Source: Stanieria cyanosphaera PCC 7437
GTDB taxonomy: Bacteria > Cyanobacteriota > Cyanobacteriia > Cyanobacteriales > Xenococcaceae
Assembly (NCBI RefSeq): GCF_000317575.1
Contig: NC_019748.1
Location: 1,628,001 to 1,692,000, forward strand
DNA length: 64,000 nt
Reading direction: 5' to 3'
The notes beneath the pieces are model-generated. The model worked only from the letters and a program-made list of their open reading frames with translations, had not been told where the DNA came from and did not search any database. Every line of letters starts with the position of its first letter. The first letter of the stretch is position 1. The position numbers were made by a program, and so were the translations under genes. Below are positions 30,116 through 40,606 of the stretch, piece after piece.

Positions 30116-31552
30116 ATGGCTCTCGACATGACATCTAACTATAAATCTTGGTCTAAAGCCTTTTCTCAACCTGCTCAAGAATTTGCTCTGACTAATTTAC
30201 CAATTCTTAGTGGTAATATTCCTGTGGGATTAAGAGGAACGCTTTATCGTAACGGTCCTGGACGTTTACAACGTAATCAACAGAGAGTAGGACATTGGTT
30301 TGATGGTGATGGAGCGATTTTAGCTGTTAATTTTACAGCAACAGGCGCAACAGGGGTTTATCGCTACGTTCAAACACAAGGATATCAAGAAGAAGAGGCA
30401 GCGAATACTTTTGTTTTTCCTAATTATGGGATGACTGCTAGGGGTGGATTTTGGAATAATTGGTTAAAACCTGTGAAAAATGCAGCTAATACTTCGGTTT
30501 TGGCTTTACCAGACCGACTTTTGGCTTTGTGGGAGGGCGGTTTACCTTACAATGTAGATTTGCAAACTTTAGCTACCAGAGGAATAGATAATTTAGCAAG
30601 CTTATCAAAAAACCAGGCTTTTTCGGCACATCCTAAAGTTGATAGGCAAACAGGAGAAATTTTTAATTTTGGAGTTTCTGTTGGTTCAAAAACAACTTTG
30701 AATCTTTATAGTTGTAGTGCTGAGGGGAAAGTAAAACAACAAAATTGTGTGGAATTAAAAGGTTTACCATTAATTCATGATTTTGTTTTGGCTGGAGAAT
30801 ATTTAGTCTTTTTTATTCCTCCCGTAAGAGTGAAGATTTTACCTGTTTTACTTGGTTTAAAATCTTTCAGTGAGGCGATGGTATGGCAACCAAAGTTAGG
30901 CACAGAAATTTTAATTTTTGATCGTCATAACCTTGATTTAGTTGCTAGGTTGGAAGGGGAAGCTTGGTATCAATGGCATTTTACCAATGGATTTGTTGAT
31001 GACAATGGTTTAATAATAATTGAGTTGGTTCGTTATTCAGATTTTCAAACTAATCAATATTTAAAGGAAGTAGCTACTGGTAAAACTAATACAGCAGCGA
31101 AAGGAACGTTATGGGAAATAAAGATTGATCTTAAAACTAAACAAATTGTCGCTTCAACTCAATTATTAGATCGAGGTTGTGAATTTCCTGTTGTACCTCA
31201 ACATTTAGTTGGAAAATCGTGGGATAAAACGTATTTATCTATTTATCAAGAGGGGACAGACTTAAGTCAAGAATTGTTAAATGCGATCGCGTGTTATGAT
31301 CGAAAAACGGGTAGGTTATCGATAGCTGATTTAGGAACTAATTGCTATCCTTCTGAACCAATTTACGTTCCTCAACCAGATAATTTAAACCAAGGGTGGT
31401 TAATTACAGTAGTTTATGACGACAATGATCATCGTAGTGAAGTAAGAATTTACGAGAGCGATCGCTTGGAAAGTGAACCTGTTTGTCGTCTTGGTTTACC
31501 TAGTGTAGTTCCTCCTAGTTTTCACGGTACTTGGAAATCTGGGACTTTTTAA
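30116..31552 (+). CDS. Apocarotenoid-cleaving carotenoid oxygenase
   Basis: 478 residues of the RPE65/carotenoid cleavage dioxygenase family, close to the cyanobacterial apocarotenoid-15,15'-oxygenase that makes retinal. The four iron-ligand histidines are seen in FSAHPKVD, LIHDF, WHFTNG and SFHGTW. LRGTLYRNGPG and WFDGDGAILAV near the N-terminus are conserved in the family. A hydrophobic patch around FWNNWLKPVKN could dip into the membrane to collect substrate. The last 38 bp overlap the convergent kinase-GGDEF gene. Confidence 0.92.
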   Translation: MALDMTSNYKSWSKAFSQPAQEFALTNLPILSGNIPVGLRGTLYRNGPGRLQRNQQRVGHWFDGDGAILAVNFTATGATGVYRYVQTQGYQEEEAANTFVFPNYGMTARGGFWNNWLKPVKNAANTSVLALPDRLLALWEGGLPYNVDLQTLATRGIDNLASLSKNQAFSAHPKVDRQTGEIFNFGVSVGSKTTLNLYSCSAEGKVKQQNCVELKGLPLIHDFVLAGEYLVFFIPPVRVKILPVLLGLKSFSEAMVWQPKLGTEILIFDRHNLDLVARLEGEAWYQWHFTNGFVDDNGLIIIELVRYSDFQTNQYLKEVATGKTNTAAKGTLWEIKIDLKTKQIVASTQLLDRGCEFPVVPQHLVGKSWDKTYLSIYQEGTDLSQELLNAIACYDRKTGRLSIADLGTNCYPSEPIYVPQPDNLNQGWLITVVYDDNDHRSEVRIYESDRLESEPVCRLGLPSVVPPSFHGTWKSGTF

Positions 31553-34500
31553 GATCATGAGGGTAATTAGCATAAATTTGTGAGGAAGATAATTGATCTT
31601 CTTTAGCTAGTTGAAAAACAACATAAGTTCCTTTCCCTTTAGCTTTAGCTTGATACATTGCTGTATCTGCATCTTGAAGAATATGTTCTGGTTGCCGATA
31701 ATCAGGAGTACCAAAAGTTATCCCAATACTTATGCCAATTGTAATTTGATGAGAGTTTAATTGAATTGGTTCTATAAAGTGGGCTTGAATTCTTTGAGCT
31801 ATTGCGATCGCTTCTTGAGGGTTTTCTAGTTCTTCTAAAAGAATAGCAAATTCATCACCACCAAAACGAGCTACAGTATCGCTAGCACGCACACAATGTT
31901 TTAAAATTTTACCTACTATTTTGAGTAATTGATCGCCGACTAGATGTCCTAAACTATCATTAACTGTTTTAAACCCATCTAAGTCAAGAAATAAAACAGC
32001 ATACAAATAATTTGGATATCTGGCTGATAAATTAATTGCTCGTTGTAGTAATTCAAGTAGCCATTGTCGATTGGGTAAACCTGTTAATGGATCGTGAAAA
32101 GCATCATGTTTGAGTTGATTTTGAATTTTGAGTAATTTGGTTTGAGTTTGTTTGAGTTCTTGTAAATACAATTCTAGTTGATAGGTTTTTTCTTGTTCTT
32201 GAGCAACTAAAACTTCTAAACTTTGATACAGATTGGCATTTTCTATAGAGATAGCAGCCTGAGAACAAAGAATATTTAAAACTGTTTGATTTTCTTGAGT
32301 AAAAGCATGAGTAGTTAAATTATTTTCTAAATAAAGAATAGCAATAAGTCGATGATGATTTAAAATTGGCAAGCATAAAATTGATTTTGGTAGATAATTA
32401 TTAAAATAAGGATCGTTGATTAATAAGTTTTCTGATTGACTATCATTAATTACTAAAGGTGTTAACGTATTTTGAACATAGTTAGTTATTCGGTGGGGAA
32501 ATTGTTGAGTTGCTGAATTTGAATTAGCAGATAAGGTCTGAATCTCGATCTGATCATCAATAGCTTTGGCAGCGACAATTAATTGTGGAGCAGATGATTG
32601 TAATTTTAAGAAAAGATAACCTATTTGTGTTCCTGTATTTTCAAGAATTACTTTGAGCAAAGTTGATAATAAACGGTCTAATTTAATTTCTTTAGAGATA
32701 GCTTGATAAGCCTTAATAATGGTACTTAAATCAAGCTGTTTTAAACTTTGATGATATTGTTCTGGCACGGGTAAACTTGGTGTGTAATTAATAATAGGAG
32801 TAAGTAATTGAGGATAATTGTGAGTTAAATCTTCTAGCTTCGCTTTGGCACCCCAACGTGCATAACTGTAATAAGCATCAGTAAAATAAAGTTGAGCAAT
32901 ATTTTCTTTTCCCCAAGCTAAATAAAATTTAGCAGCTAATTCTTGAGCTAATGCTTGTTCGTTTAAATATTTTTGTTCTTGAGCTAGTTTTATTGCTCGA
33001 TCATAATGTTCTATTGCTTGAGAATTATTACCAAAAATACGATTTTTTTCAGCTAAAACTAAATGTAATTTATGTAAAATATTTTCTGAAGAATAAGTAG
33101 ACCATTTTCGCAATTTTTTGATGTTATGGTTGACTCGATTAATAATTTTTCTTTTTTCTAATTGAGCAACTTGATGATATTGAGCTAGTCGAGCTAAAGA
33201 ATCATAAAAATAAAAAATAGGAACAGAAGGAGTCGCGATCGCGCTATCTAAATATTTTTCTGTCATCTTTGCATAATCAAAAGCTTCAACATAATTACCA
33301 AACAAATAAAACATCATTAATTTATGAAAATACAAATCAAATAATGCTGAACGATGTTGTTGTTCTAGTAATAAAGGTAAACTTTTTTGTTCGTTATATG
33401 CTTTGCCGATTAATAAACAAGGATGATTATTATATCCTAGCAAGTTTAAAATTACTTGATGATAAACTTGATGCAAACGCAAGACAGTTTCTTGTCCTAA
33501 ATTTTTAATTGTATCTCCATAAATTGTCATTTTTTGTTCAAGTTCTGTTAATTCTTTTCCTAAAAAATAAGAATGATAACAGTGCATATAAACTGAATAA
33601 GCAGCAAATTCTAGATCTCCAGTTTCTAAACCTACTTGATATCCTGTCAGTAGCGGTTCTAATCCAGATTGAAGATGCTCTTTCCAGTGGCGAATAAAGT
33701 TATTAAAAAGCATCATTGTTCGTGCTTTTTGTTCTTTAGCATTTAATTTTTCGACTAAATCTAATGCTAGTTTGCCAAAGCGATAACCAGAATCAATATC
33801 ATTTAAAACTCCACATAAAATAATACCGAAACCTGCATAACCAAAAGTAGAAATAGTTGCATTACCGTATTTAATAGATAAATTGACACCACTCAAAGTT
33901 ATTAACGGAATGAGTTCAACTGCTGCACTATAAGCAGAAGAACCTACAATCATCATAATTCGTCCGGATGCCACAATTTTAGCGTTACTGAGGATGGGCA
34001 AATTAATTAAATCTTCAATTTTCTTACCAGCTAAATTAAATTTAGTTTTAATTAACGATGATAAAATTTGCAATTTATTAGGTTTGACAGGAAAATTTAA
34101 ACCCAACCAATTTAAAACTTTTAACGCAGTTTGAACTGCTTCTGCTGGTTTACCTTGAGCAATTAAAGCTTGAATTTTTACTTCATAAACTTTAACTCGA
34201 TCTAATAAGTTGTCTGTTTGTTTAAGGATAATATTAAACAAATCTTCCATTCGGTTAAATTTGCCACAAAGATAAGCAGATTCTGAAGTAGCAATAAATA
34301 AATTTAAAGTAAAATCATAAGATGTCTGCCAACAATCCGGACTTAAAAGTTTTATTCCTGTTGCAAAATAATTAAAAGCTGCTGGATAGGCGGGAGCTTG
34401 TTTAGCTATTTTACCAGCTCGATAATTTAGTTGTGCTAATTGTTCTTTTTCTAGTGGTTGATGAATTAATTCTTTACCTAAATTTAAATGATTAACAATA

Positions 34501-36740
34501 GTAAAAAGTTGTTCTTCTTGTGCTGCTAGTGGAGTACTCTTTAGTAATAAATTACCAATTTTTAAATGAGTCAAAGCTCGTTCGTTTTCAGGAATTAATA
34601 AATAAGCTGCTTGTTGAACTCGGTCGTGTAAAAATTGATAGGGAACTGCTAAATCAAACTGTATATCTTTATTAAAATTAAATGTATTATTTTGTGACTC
34701 TGGTTCAAGATAAAATTGATAAATTTCACTAACAGGTATAATTAATTCTGCTTGTAACGCTTCCCATAAATCTTGAGTAAGCTCTAAGCAAGAATGCTCA
34801 CAAATAGTAGCGAGAGTAGCTAAATCAAATTTGCTTCCTAAACAAGCTGCTAGTTTCAAAGTTTTTTGAGTAGCAATTGATAGCTTTTTTAATCTATCAA
34901 CCATAAATTCTACAACGTCATTACTAACAGCCAGGATTTTTATTTTAGCTAAATCACATTGCCAATAATACTCATTCAAATTAAAAGTTATTAAACCTGT
35001 CTGATAAAAAGATTGAAGTAATTGAATTGAAAAAAAGGGATTACCTTGAGTCTTTTGATAAATTAGTTCAGTTAAAGATAAAGCTGATTTTTTTTGACAA
35101 GATAAAGTATCAGCGACTAAAGAATTTAAAGCAGCTAAACTTAAAGGGGATAATTTAATTTCATTAACTTGAGTTAGATGGCATTTTTTAATTGCTTCTA
35201 TCGATAACATTAAAGGATGAGCTAAATCAACTTCGTTATCCCGATAAGCACCAATAATTAATAACCCAGAATTAGTTGGCTTATTTACTAAGAATTCAAT
35301 TAATTTTAAAGATGATAAATCCGCCCATTGCAAATCATCAATAAAAAGAACTAAAGGATAATTAGAAGTAGTAAAAACTTGAATAAATTTATAAAAAATA
35401 AGATTAAAACGTTTTTCTGCTGCATTCGGTTCTAATTCTACAACAGGTGGCTGTTTACCAATTATTTGTTCTAACTCAGGGATAATATTTAAGATAAGCT
35501 GTCCATTTTTACCCAAAGCTTCAGTAAGCTTGATTCGCCATTGCTGTAAATGAGTAAAATTTTCTGTTAATAATTGATTAACTAAATTACTAAAAGCTTG
35601 AACTATACCAAGAAAAGGAATACTGCGCTGAAATTGCTCAAATTTACCTTGAAGAAAATAACCGTTTCGATTTACAATTTGTTGACGAATTTCATGAATT
35701 AAAACAGTTTTACCTACTCCTGAATAACCCGACACTAAAATTATTTCCGCTTCGCCTTGAGTTATCCTTTCAAAAGCAGATAATAAAGTTTCTATTTCTG
35801 CTTCTCTACCGTAAACTTTTTCAGGGATAATAAAGCGATCGCATATATCTCTTGTTCCTAAAATAAAATTAGTAATCTTTTGGTTTGCTTGCCATTGTTG
35901 TTGACATAATTCCAAGTCGTAACGTAAACCAAATCCAGTTTGATATCGTTCTTCGGGATTTTTTGCTAATAATTTTAAAACTAAATCATTGAGCAATAAT
36001 GGAACATTAGAATTAATTTGCTGTAGTGGCGGTGGAATTCTCGCCAGATGAAAGTGAATTAACTCAATTAAATCTTTACTGTGAAAAGGTAATTGTCCAG
36101 TCAATAACTGATAAAAAATAATTCCTACTGAATAAAAATCTGTGCGATAATCAAGACCTCGGTTCATTTTTCCTGTTTGTTCAGGAGAAATATAGGCTAA
36201 ATTATCAGTATTTGTTGGAAAATATTGTTTAAATTGATGTTCTTTTGGTAATAAAGAAGCATTGCCAAAATCAATCAGTTTAACTTGTTGATTATGGGGA
36301 TTAATTAGGATATGTTTAGGAATGATATTTTGATGAATAATGCGATCGCAATATAGTTGTTCAAGGATTTTTGCGATGCCAATAGCGATAACGAAAAAAT
36401 CATCTAGGTTTTGGTTAGCTAAATTAGAACAATTCTTACTTTTTAAATAATCTAACAGAGGGATTCCCCCAAAATCCTCCATCACCAATGCAAAACTACG
36501 ACCGTGATGTTCTAGGTTGTAAGTTTTGATCAAGCTATCTGAGTCTAAATTTTTCGTAATAATATATTGATTTCGTAACCTAATTAAATCGTTAATTTGA
36601 GGGTATTGATTTTTTAAAAGTTTGATTACTACTGGTTTTTGTTTGTCTAGATCTTGTCCTCGATAAACAATTGTTGTTAATCCTTCATAAATTTTGTCAA
36701 AAATTTGATAGCCTTTTAGGAAAGGGTTTAAACTGGTCAT
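31515..36740 (-). CDS. Kinase-like / AAA ATPase / GAF / GGDEF signalling protein
   Basis: 1741 residues. Residues about 10-280 form a Ser/Thr kinase-like domain: the Lys40 strand VVIK, DFG at 157-159, and ISPEQTGKMNRGLDYRTDFYSVG. A STAND/AAA ATPase follows, with Walker A GYSGVGKT (338-345) and FIDDLQWAD around 466-474, then a long helical TPR-like region. A GAF domain (about 1335-1490) leads to a coiled linker and a GGDEF domain with GGDEF at 1627-1631 and an RASD inhibitory site at 1618-1621. The diguanylate cyclase half looks active and feedback-regulated. The kinase catalytic loop reads HQN (136-138) instead of HRD, so catalysis is doubtful. Confidence 0.9.
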   Translation of the reverse strand: MTSLNPFLKGYQIFDKIYEGLTTIVYRGQDLDKQKPVVIKLLKNQYPQINDLIRLRNQYIITKNLDSDSLIKTYNLEHHGRSFALVMEDFGGIPLLDYLKSKNCSNLANQNLDDFFVIAIGIAKILEQLYCDRIIHQNIIPKHILINPHNQQVKLIDFGNASLLPKEHQFKQYFPTNTDNLAYISPEQTGKMNRGLDYRTDFYSVGIIFYQLLTGQLPFHSKDLIELIHFHLARIPPPLQQINSNVPLLLNDLVLKLLAKNPEERYQTGFGLRYDLELCQQQWQANQKITNFILGTRDICDRFIIPEKVYGREAEIETLLSAFERITQGEAEIILVSGYSGVGKTVLIHEIRQQIVNRNGYFLQGKFEQFQRSIPFLGIVQAFSNLVNQLLTENFTHLQQWRIKLTEALGKNGQLILNIIPELEQIIGKQPPVVELEPNAAEKRFNLIFYKFIQVFTTSNYPLVLFIDDLQWADLSSLKLIEFLVNKPTNSGLLIIGAYRDNEVDLAHPLMLSIEAIKKCHLTQVNEIKLSPLSLAALNSLVADTLSCQKKSALSLTELIYQKTQGNPFFSIQLLQSFYQTGLITFNLNEYYWQCDLAKIKILAVSNDVVEFMVDRLKKLSIATQKTLKLAACLGSKFDLATLATICEHSCLELTQDLWEALQAELIIPVSEIYQFYLEPESQNNTFNFNKDIQFDLAVPYQFLHDRVQQAAYLLIPENERALTHLKIGNLLLKSTPLAAQEEQLFTIVNHLNLGKELIHQPLEKEQLAQLNYRAGKIAKQAPAYPAAFNYFATGIKLLSPDCWQTSYDFTLNLFIATSESAYLCGKFNRMEDLFNIILKQTDNLLDRVKVYEVKIQALIAQGKPAEAVQTALKVLNWLGLNFPVKPNKLQILSSLIKTKFNLAGKKIEDLINLPILSNAKIVASGRIMMIVGSSAYSAAVELIPLITLSGVNLSIKYGNATISTFGYAGFGIILCGVLNDIDSGYRFGKLALDLVEKLNAKEQKARTMMLFNNFIRHWKEHLQSGLEPLLTGYQVGLETGDLEFAAYSVYMHCYHSYFLGKELTELEQKMTIYGDTIKNLGQETVLRLHQVYHQVILNLLGYNNHPCLLIGKAYNEQKSLPLLLEQQHRSALFDLYFHKLMMFYLFGNYVEAFDYAKMTEKYLDSAIATPSVPIFYFYDSLARLAQYHQVAQLEKRKIINRVNHNIKKLRKWSTYSSENILHKLHLVLAEKNRIFGNNSQAIEHYDRAIKLAQEQKYLNEQALAQELAAKFYLAWGKENIAQLYFTDAYYSYARWGAKAKLEDLTHNYPQLLTPIINYTPSLPVPEQYHQSLKQLDLSTIIKAYQAISKEIKLDRLLSTLLKVILENTGTQIGYLFLKLQSSAPQLIVAAKAIDDQIEIQTLSANSNSATQQFPHRITNYVQNTLTPLVINDSQSENLLINDPYFNNYLPKSILCLPILNHHRLIAILYLENNLTTHAFTQENQTVLNILCSQAAISIENANLYQSLEVLVAQEQEKTYQLELYLQELKQTQTKLLKIQNQLKHDAFHDPLTGLPNRQWLLELLQRAINLSARYPNYLYAVLFLDLDGFKTVNDSLGHLVGDQLLKIVGKILKHCVRASDTVARFGGDEFAILLEELENPQEAIAIAQRIQAHFIEPIQLNSHQITIGISIGITFGTPDYRQPEHILQDADTAMYQAKAKGKGTYVVFQLAKEDQLSSSQIYANYPHDLKKSQISKYREN

Positions 36741-36826
36741 AATCGTCTGTCAAGACTACAACTTTAAGCTTATCTAAAACTCTTCCCAACTCAATCAAAA
36801 TTAATACCAAGCTGATTTAAATTACA

Positions 36827-37888
36827 TTAAGATTTCAAAATCTTTGTAAACCAATGTCTAAAGCGATCGCCTAAAGCAGTTAAAGAATATTCTGACTCTG
36901 CTTGTTGACGACAATTAAAACGATTAATTTGCGCTAAAGAATTAATTGCCTTAACCAAACCTGAAACGCTATCTGGTTCAACCAAAAAACCAGTCATACC
37001 ATCTTGAATAATTTCTGTAGGACCTCCTCTAGCATAAGCAATTACAGGTACACCACAAGCTAAAGCTTCAATTGCCACATTACCAAAAGCTTCTACCCAA
37101 CGGGGAGTCATTAGTAAAGCGCGACTTTTGCTCATTGCTTGCTGCAAATGTTGAGTAGATAAAAAACCACCATATTCAATCGGTGCATCCTGAAAATCTT
37201 GACAAATTCTATTCCAGTAATCTTGATCTTGTATTTTGCCGAAAATTTTCAGAGGAATTCCTGTAATTTTAGCTGCTGCTACAGCATCTTCTAAAGCTTT
37301 TTCTGGAGCAATTCTACCCAACCATACCAGACTATTTTCTGGTTGAGGACAAAATTGATATAAAGATAAATCAATACCGCTACCTAAAATTTCACATTGA
37401 TCGGCAAAAGAAAAAGTATTCGCTTGCGACTTAGTATAAACACCAATCGTACCAGGATATTGTTGAGCTATTTGTGCCATAATGCGATCCAAAGCATCAG
37501 TCAAAGAACCCATACTGATAAAATGAGCGATAGGGCAATCAAACCAAGGCGTAAGATAAAAAGGTAACCAATCAAAAGCAAAATTAACAATCAAATCGTA
37601 ATTACTTTGCACCTGACGCGCATAACCCCATATATTTGCCAAGACAGAATTATCTGGTAAGATAATCGGGACATCTCGACTTTGAGTTTGAACCGCAACT
37701 TGTAGATTACCTGGTATCTCAGTAACAGAAATTCCTTGCAACTTTGAACCAACAGGAGCAACTACTTCAATTCGATTGCCTCGTTGTTGTAATTCCTGGG
37801 CAACATTTTGGACAGTTAATTCTACACCTCCCCCTTGTCCAGTACCCAATGCCCCGACAGGGGTTGATAAAAATAATAACCTCAACAT
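36827..37888 (-). CDS. Glycosyltransferase family 4
   Basis: 353 residues with a typical GT4 C-terminal donor site: VWLGRIAPEKALEDAV, LLMTPRWVEAFGNVAIEALACGVPVIAYARGGPTEII and DGMTGFLVEP (the EX7E motif is EAFGNVAIE). The N-terminal glycine-rich loop is TGQGGGVELTVQN. It uses a nucleotide sugar to modify an unknown acceptor. The gene ends the minus-strand pair with the TPR/HEAT gene, starting 6 bp after it. Confidence 0.9.
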   Translation of the reverse strand: MLRLLFLSTPVGALGTGQGGGVELTVQNVAQELQQRGNRIEVVAPVGSKLQGISVTEIPGNLQVAVQTQSRDVPIILPDNSVLANIWGYARQVQSNYDLIVNFAFDWLPFYLTPWFDCPIAHFISMGSLTDALDRIMAQIAQQYPGTIGVYTKSQANTFSFADQCEILGSGIDLSLYQFCPQPENSLVWLGRIAPEKALEDAVAAAKITGIPLKIFGKIQDQDYWNRICQDFQDAPIEYGGFLSTQHLQQAMSKSRALLMTPRWVEAFGNVAIEALACGVPVIAYARGGPTEIIQDGMTGFLVEPDSVSGLVKAINSLAQINRFNCRQQAESEYSLTALGDRFRHWFTKILKS

Positions 37889-37894
37889 AAATCA

Positions 37895-39145
37895 CTACAT
37901 TCGATTGGTCGAATCTTTATTATCCTGCATTGCCGTCATTTCCCAAGGAACTTGAGGCATTTGATTCAACTGTTGCAATGCCCACTTAGCTGTTTCTTGA
38001 ACTTGAGCATCAGAATCTTCCACCGCTTGAGATAAACGTTTAGTAACTTGAGACATCAGATCGTAGACTCTAGTTAAATCTCGAATCGCATTTTGTCTAA
38101 CTTGAGAATTTTCATCTTCCAGAGATAACATCAAAGCTTGATTCATTGGTTTGAGAGTACGACTAGCAATTTGAGTCATCGCCTCCAAAATAAGACTTCT
38201 CTCTTGAGAATCAACATTAATCATTAACTCTACTAAAGGTTTCATAGCTCGAGAATCAGCCCTTTGAGCTAGTTCCCAGATTGTTTTACGGCGGATAGAG
38301 CGATCGCTTGTGTTTAAATCTTCAATTAATTCAGGAACAATATCTAATTTAGAAATACTACTACTGGGAGAAACCAACATCGCCGATGATGATTCAACTT
38401 GATTTAAATTGCCATTAGTAGAAGCTATGATCGGACTGGATTCAACCTTAGGATTAACTTGAGATTGAGCAGCAGGAATTTCAACAACTGTATTTTGAGG
38501 AGGTGTATTAGAAGTTAAATTCTCTTCAGTTGACTCTTGTGGAGGTGTAGTACCCTTTTTTAATAATAAAAATAATACTCCCGCACCAACCAGCGCCGTA
38601 ATAATTAATCCTGCAATCATTAATAATAAATTACGACCATTAGTTGATGGTTTTTGAGTTGATTGAGCATTAGCAGCTAAATACTGCTTCATATTACCAA
38701 TTGCTGTCAGCGCATAAACCGAATCTGGTTTAATTTGTTGTGCCTTTTCAAAATTAACCAAAGCAACTTGATAGTTTTGATTTCGGTCTGCTGTATAACC
38801 AGCTTGCATATAACGATCAAAAGCATAACTAGTAATATTAATAATAGCTCTCTCAGCGAAAGAATCTTGAGGACGGATAACTAAAGCTTTCTGAAAATGA
38901 ACCAAAGCAGCTAAATAATCTCGATTTTTATCCGCTTCGTAACCTGCTGCCATGTATTCTTCGTACTGTAAATTTTGTGCTGTTACAGAAGCTTTTTTGT
39001 TATGAAGATCCGATTCTACTTGAGCTAACTTCAAAGAATAAGAATTTTCTTCAAAGACAGCAGCTAGACAGTAACCATTACCAGAAACTAAACCAAAGCA
39101 AGTAACACTAAGCGCAAACCAAAAAGAAAAGCGATTGTTTAGCAT
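37895..39145 (-). CDS. TPR- and HEAT-repeat membrane protein
   Basis: 416 residues. A signal-like N-terminus (RFSFWFALSVTCFGLVSG) is followed by two similar TPR units (YEADKNRDYLAALVHFQKA and YTADRNQNYQVALVNFEKA). A membrane span comes next (LLLMIAGLIITALVGAGVLF, about residues 174-193). After a serine/proline-rich linker there are HEAT repeats (PELIEDLNTSDRSIRRKTI, QVRQNAIRDLTRVYD). It looks like a protein-protein scaffold with one side of the membrane for TPR and the other for HEAT. The function is unknown. It probably shares a transcript with the GT4 gene. Confidence 0.75.
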   Translation of the reverse strand: MLNNRFSFWFALSVTCFGLVSGNGYCLAAVFEENSYSLKLAQVESDLHNKKASVTAQNLQYEEYMAAGYEADKNRDYLAALVHFQKALVIRPQDSFAERAIINITSYAFDRYMQAGYTADRNQNYQVALVNFEKAQQIKPDSVYALTAIGNMKQYLAANAQSTQKPSTNGRNLLLMIAGLIITALVGAGVLFLLLKKGTTPPQESTEENLTSNTPPQNTVVEIPAAQSQVNPKVESSPIIASTNGNLNQVESSSAMLVSPSSSISKLDIVPELIEDLNTSDRSIRRKTIWELAQRADSRAMKPLVELMINVDSQERSLILEAMTQIASRTLKPMNQALMLSLEDENSQVRQNAIRDLTRVYDLMSQVTKRLSQAVEDSDAQVQETAKWALQQLNQMPQVPWEMTAMQDNKDSTNRM

Positions 39146-39296
39146 ATCAGGTTTTTATCTCATCCTCATTTCTTGCTTACCTGTCTGTTTTAGCCAATTT
39201 GATCGCAATAGGCTAGTTTATTTTTCTGAATTAATTAGATCTTTAATGATACGCTTTGCTGAGGATGAAAAGTTTTGGTTTAAAGTATAGTTTTAA

Positions 39297-40370
39297 TTAT
39301 TCTTCTAAAATGATTTCTGGTTTAGATTGATTAAGATTGAGAGCTAATGGTGGTTGAACCAATTGAGAATCTATTTCAGTAGCTGAATCATTTTCAGTAT
39401 TAATACAGTGATCAGATTTAAACAACCATTGCGCTAATTTTTCTCGTTGATTAATTAAATAAATACTAATTAAAGTTAAACAAACTCCTACAGTTTGTAG
39501 CGGACTAAGAACTTCTGAAAGTAAAAGATTACCAAACAATAAGGCAAACACTGGAGTCAAAAAAGTTAAAGCACTAAGACTAGTTAAATTTCCTAAAGAT
39601 GCTAAATAAAAAAACAAACCATAAGCGATCGCACTACCAAAAATTGTTGCATAACCCAAACAAAGCCAGTTTTGCCAATCCAGATGAATCCATTGTTCTG
39701 ATTCGTACCACCAAGAAAAACCAAATAAAGGAATTCCTGCTAAAATCATGTGCCAACCTGTAGCGACTACTGGATCGACATGACGACTGACAAAGGGGAT
39801 TAGCACCGTTCCGACTGCCATTGATAAAGAAGCTAATAGCATCAGCCATTCGCCATTATCAAATAAAGTTTGCCAACTCCAATCAACAGCAACTAATTCG
39901 CCGTGAAATAAACTGTAAATCCAGTCATCAGGGATACCAATTGCACTAATGCCCAAGATGCCAATAGATAATCCTAACCAACCCCAAACATTAATAACCT
40001 CCCCAAACAGAAATTTGGATAACAAAGCTACTGCTAAAGGTTGAGAATCAATCATCACCGAACCCAAACCCGCCGATGTCCTGACTAACCCTTCCGCTAA
40101 AAAGCCCTGAAACATTACTCCATCTACTAAAGCAAATAGCGCAATCCACCACCATCCTCGGGCAGAAACTGTTAAACGACGATGAGTAATTGCTGCTGTT
40201 GCCAGAACTAATAACCCAGCAGGAAACAATCTCACTCCTGCCATAAATAACGGAGTTGTCTGCGGAATTACTCCTTTCATCGCTACCATTGCTGTCCCCC
40301 AGAGGAAAAAAGGAGCAATTAGGATTACAGTAGTCCAAGGAAAGGTAGTTTTTTTAAAGCTGAGTTCCAT
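39297..40370 (-). CDS. DMT-superfamily EamA-type transporter
   Basis: 357 residues with about ten membrane segments in two EamA halves. The family N-terminus is WTTVILIAPFFLWGTAMVAMKG, and later elements are GSVMIDSQPLAVALLS and FGSAIAYGLFFYLASLGNLTSLSALTFLTPVFALLFG. Such proteins export amino acids, metabolites or drugs. The substrate is not predictable. A soluble tail of about 40 residues follows the last span. Divergent from sppA across 236 bp, in which I saw no clear promoter. Confidence 0.9.
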   Translation of the reverse strand: MELSFKKTTFPWTTVILIAPFFLWGTAMVAMKGVIPQTTPLFMAGVRLFPAGLLVLATAAITHRRLTVSARGWWWIALFALVDGVMFQGFLAEGLVRTSAGLGSVMIDSQPLAVALLSKFLFGEVINVWGWLGLSIGILGISAIGIPDDWIYSLFHGELVAVDWSWQTLFDNGEWLMLLASLSMAVGTVLIPFVSRHVDPVVATGWHMILAGIPLFGFSWWYESEQWIHLDWQNWLCLGYATIFGSAIAYGLFFYLASLGNLTSLSALTFLTPVFALLFGNLLLSEVLSPLQTVGVCLTLISIYLINQREKLAQWLFKSDHCINTENDSATEIDSQLVQPPLALNLNQSKPEIILEE

Positions 40371-40606
40371 TGAGTTAATTAGGAGGGCTGATTAATTTAC
40401 TTAATTTTAATCAAATTTATACTTTTGTTAAGCTAAATTAAACAGCAAAAATTAAATTTTGTTGCTTAATCCTAAATCAAGCTTGAAGAAAAGCCAATGG
40501 TTGCTGAACTGCATAACCCAATTGGTAGACTTTTCAGCAATGCCATTAGGCAAACTAAAATTAAAACTGTACCCTAGGTAACAATCCCCTTAAAAGTTGA
40601 CAGTTC

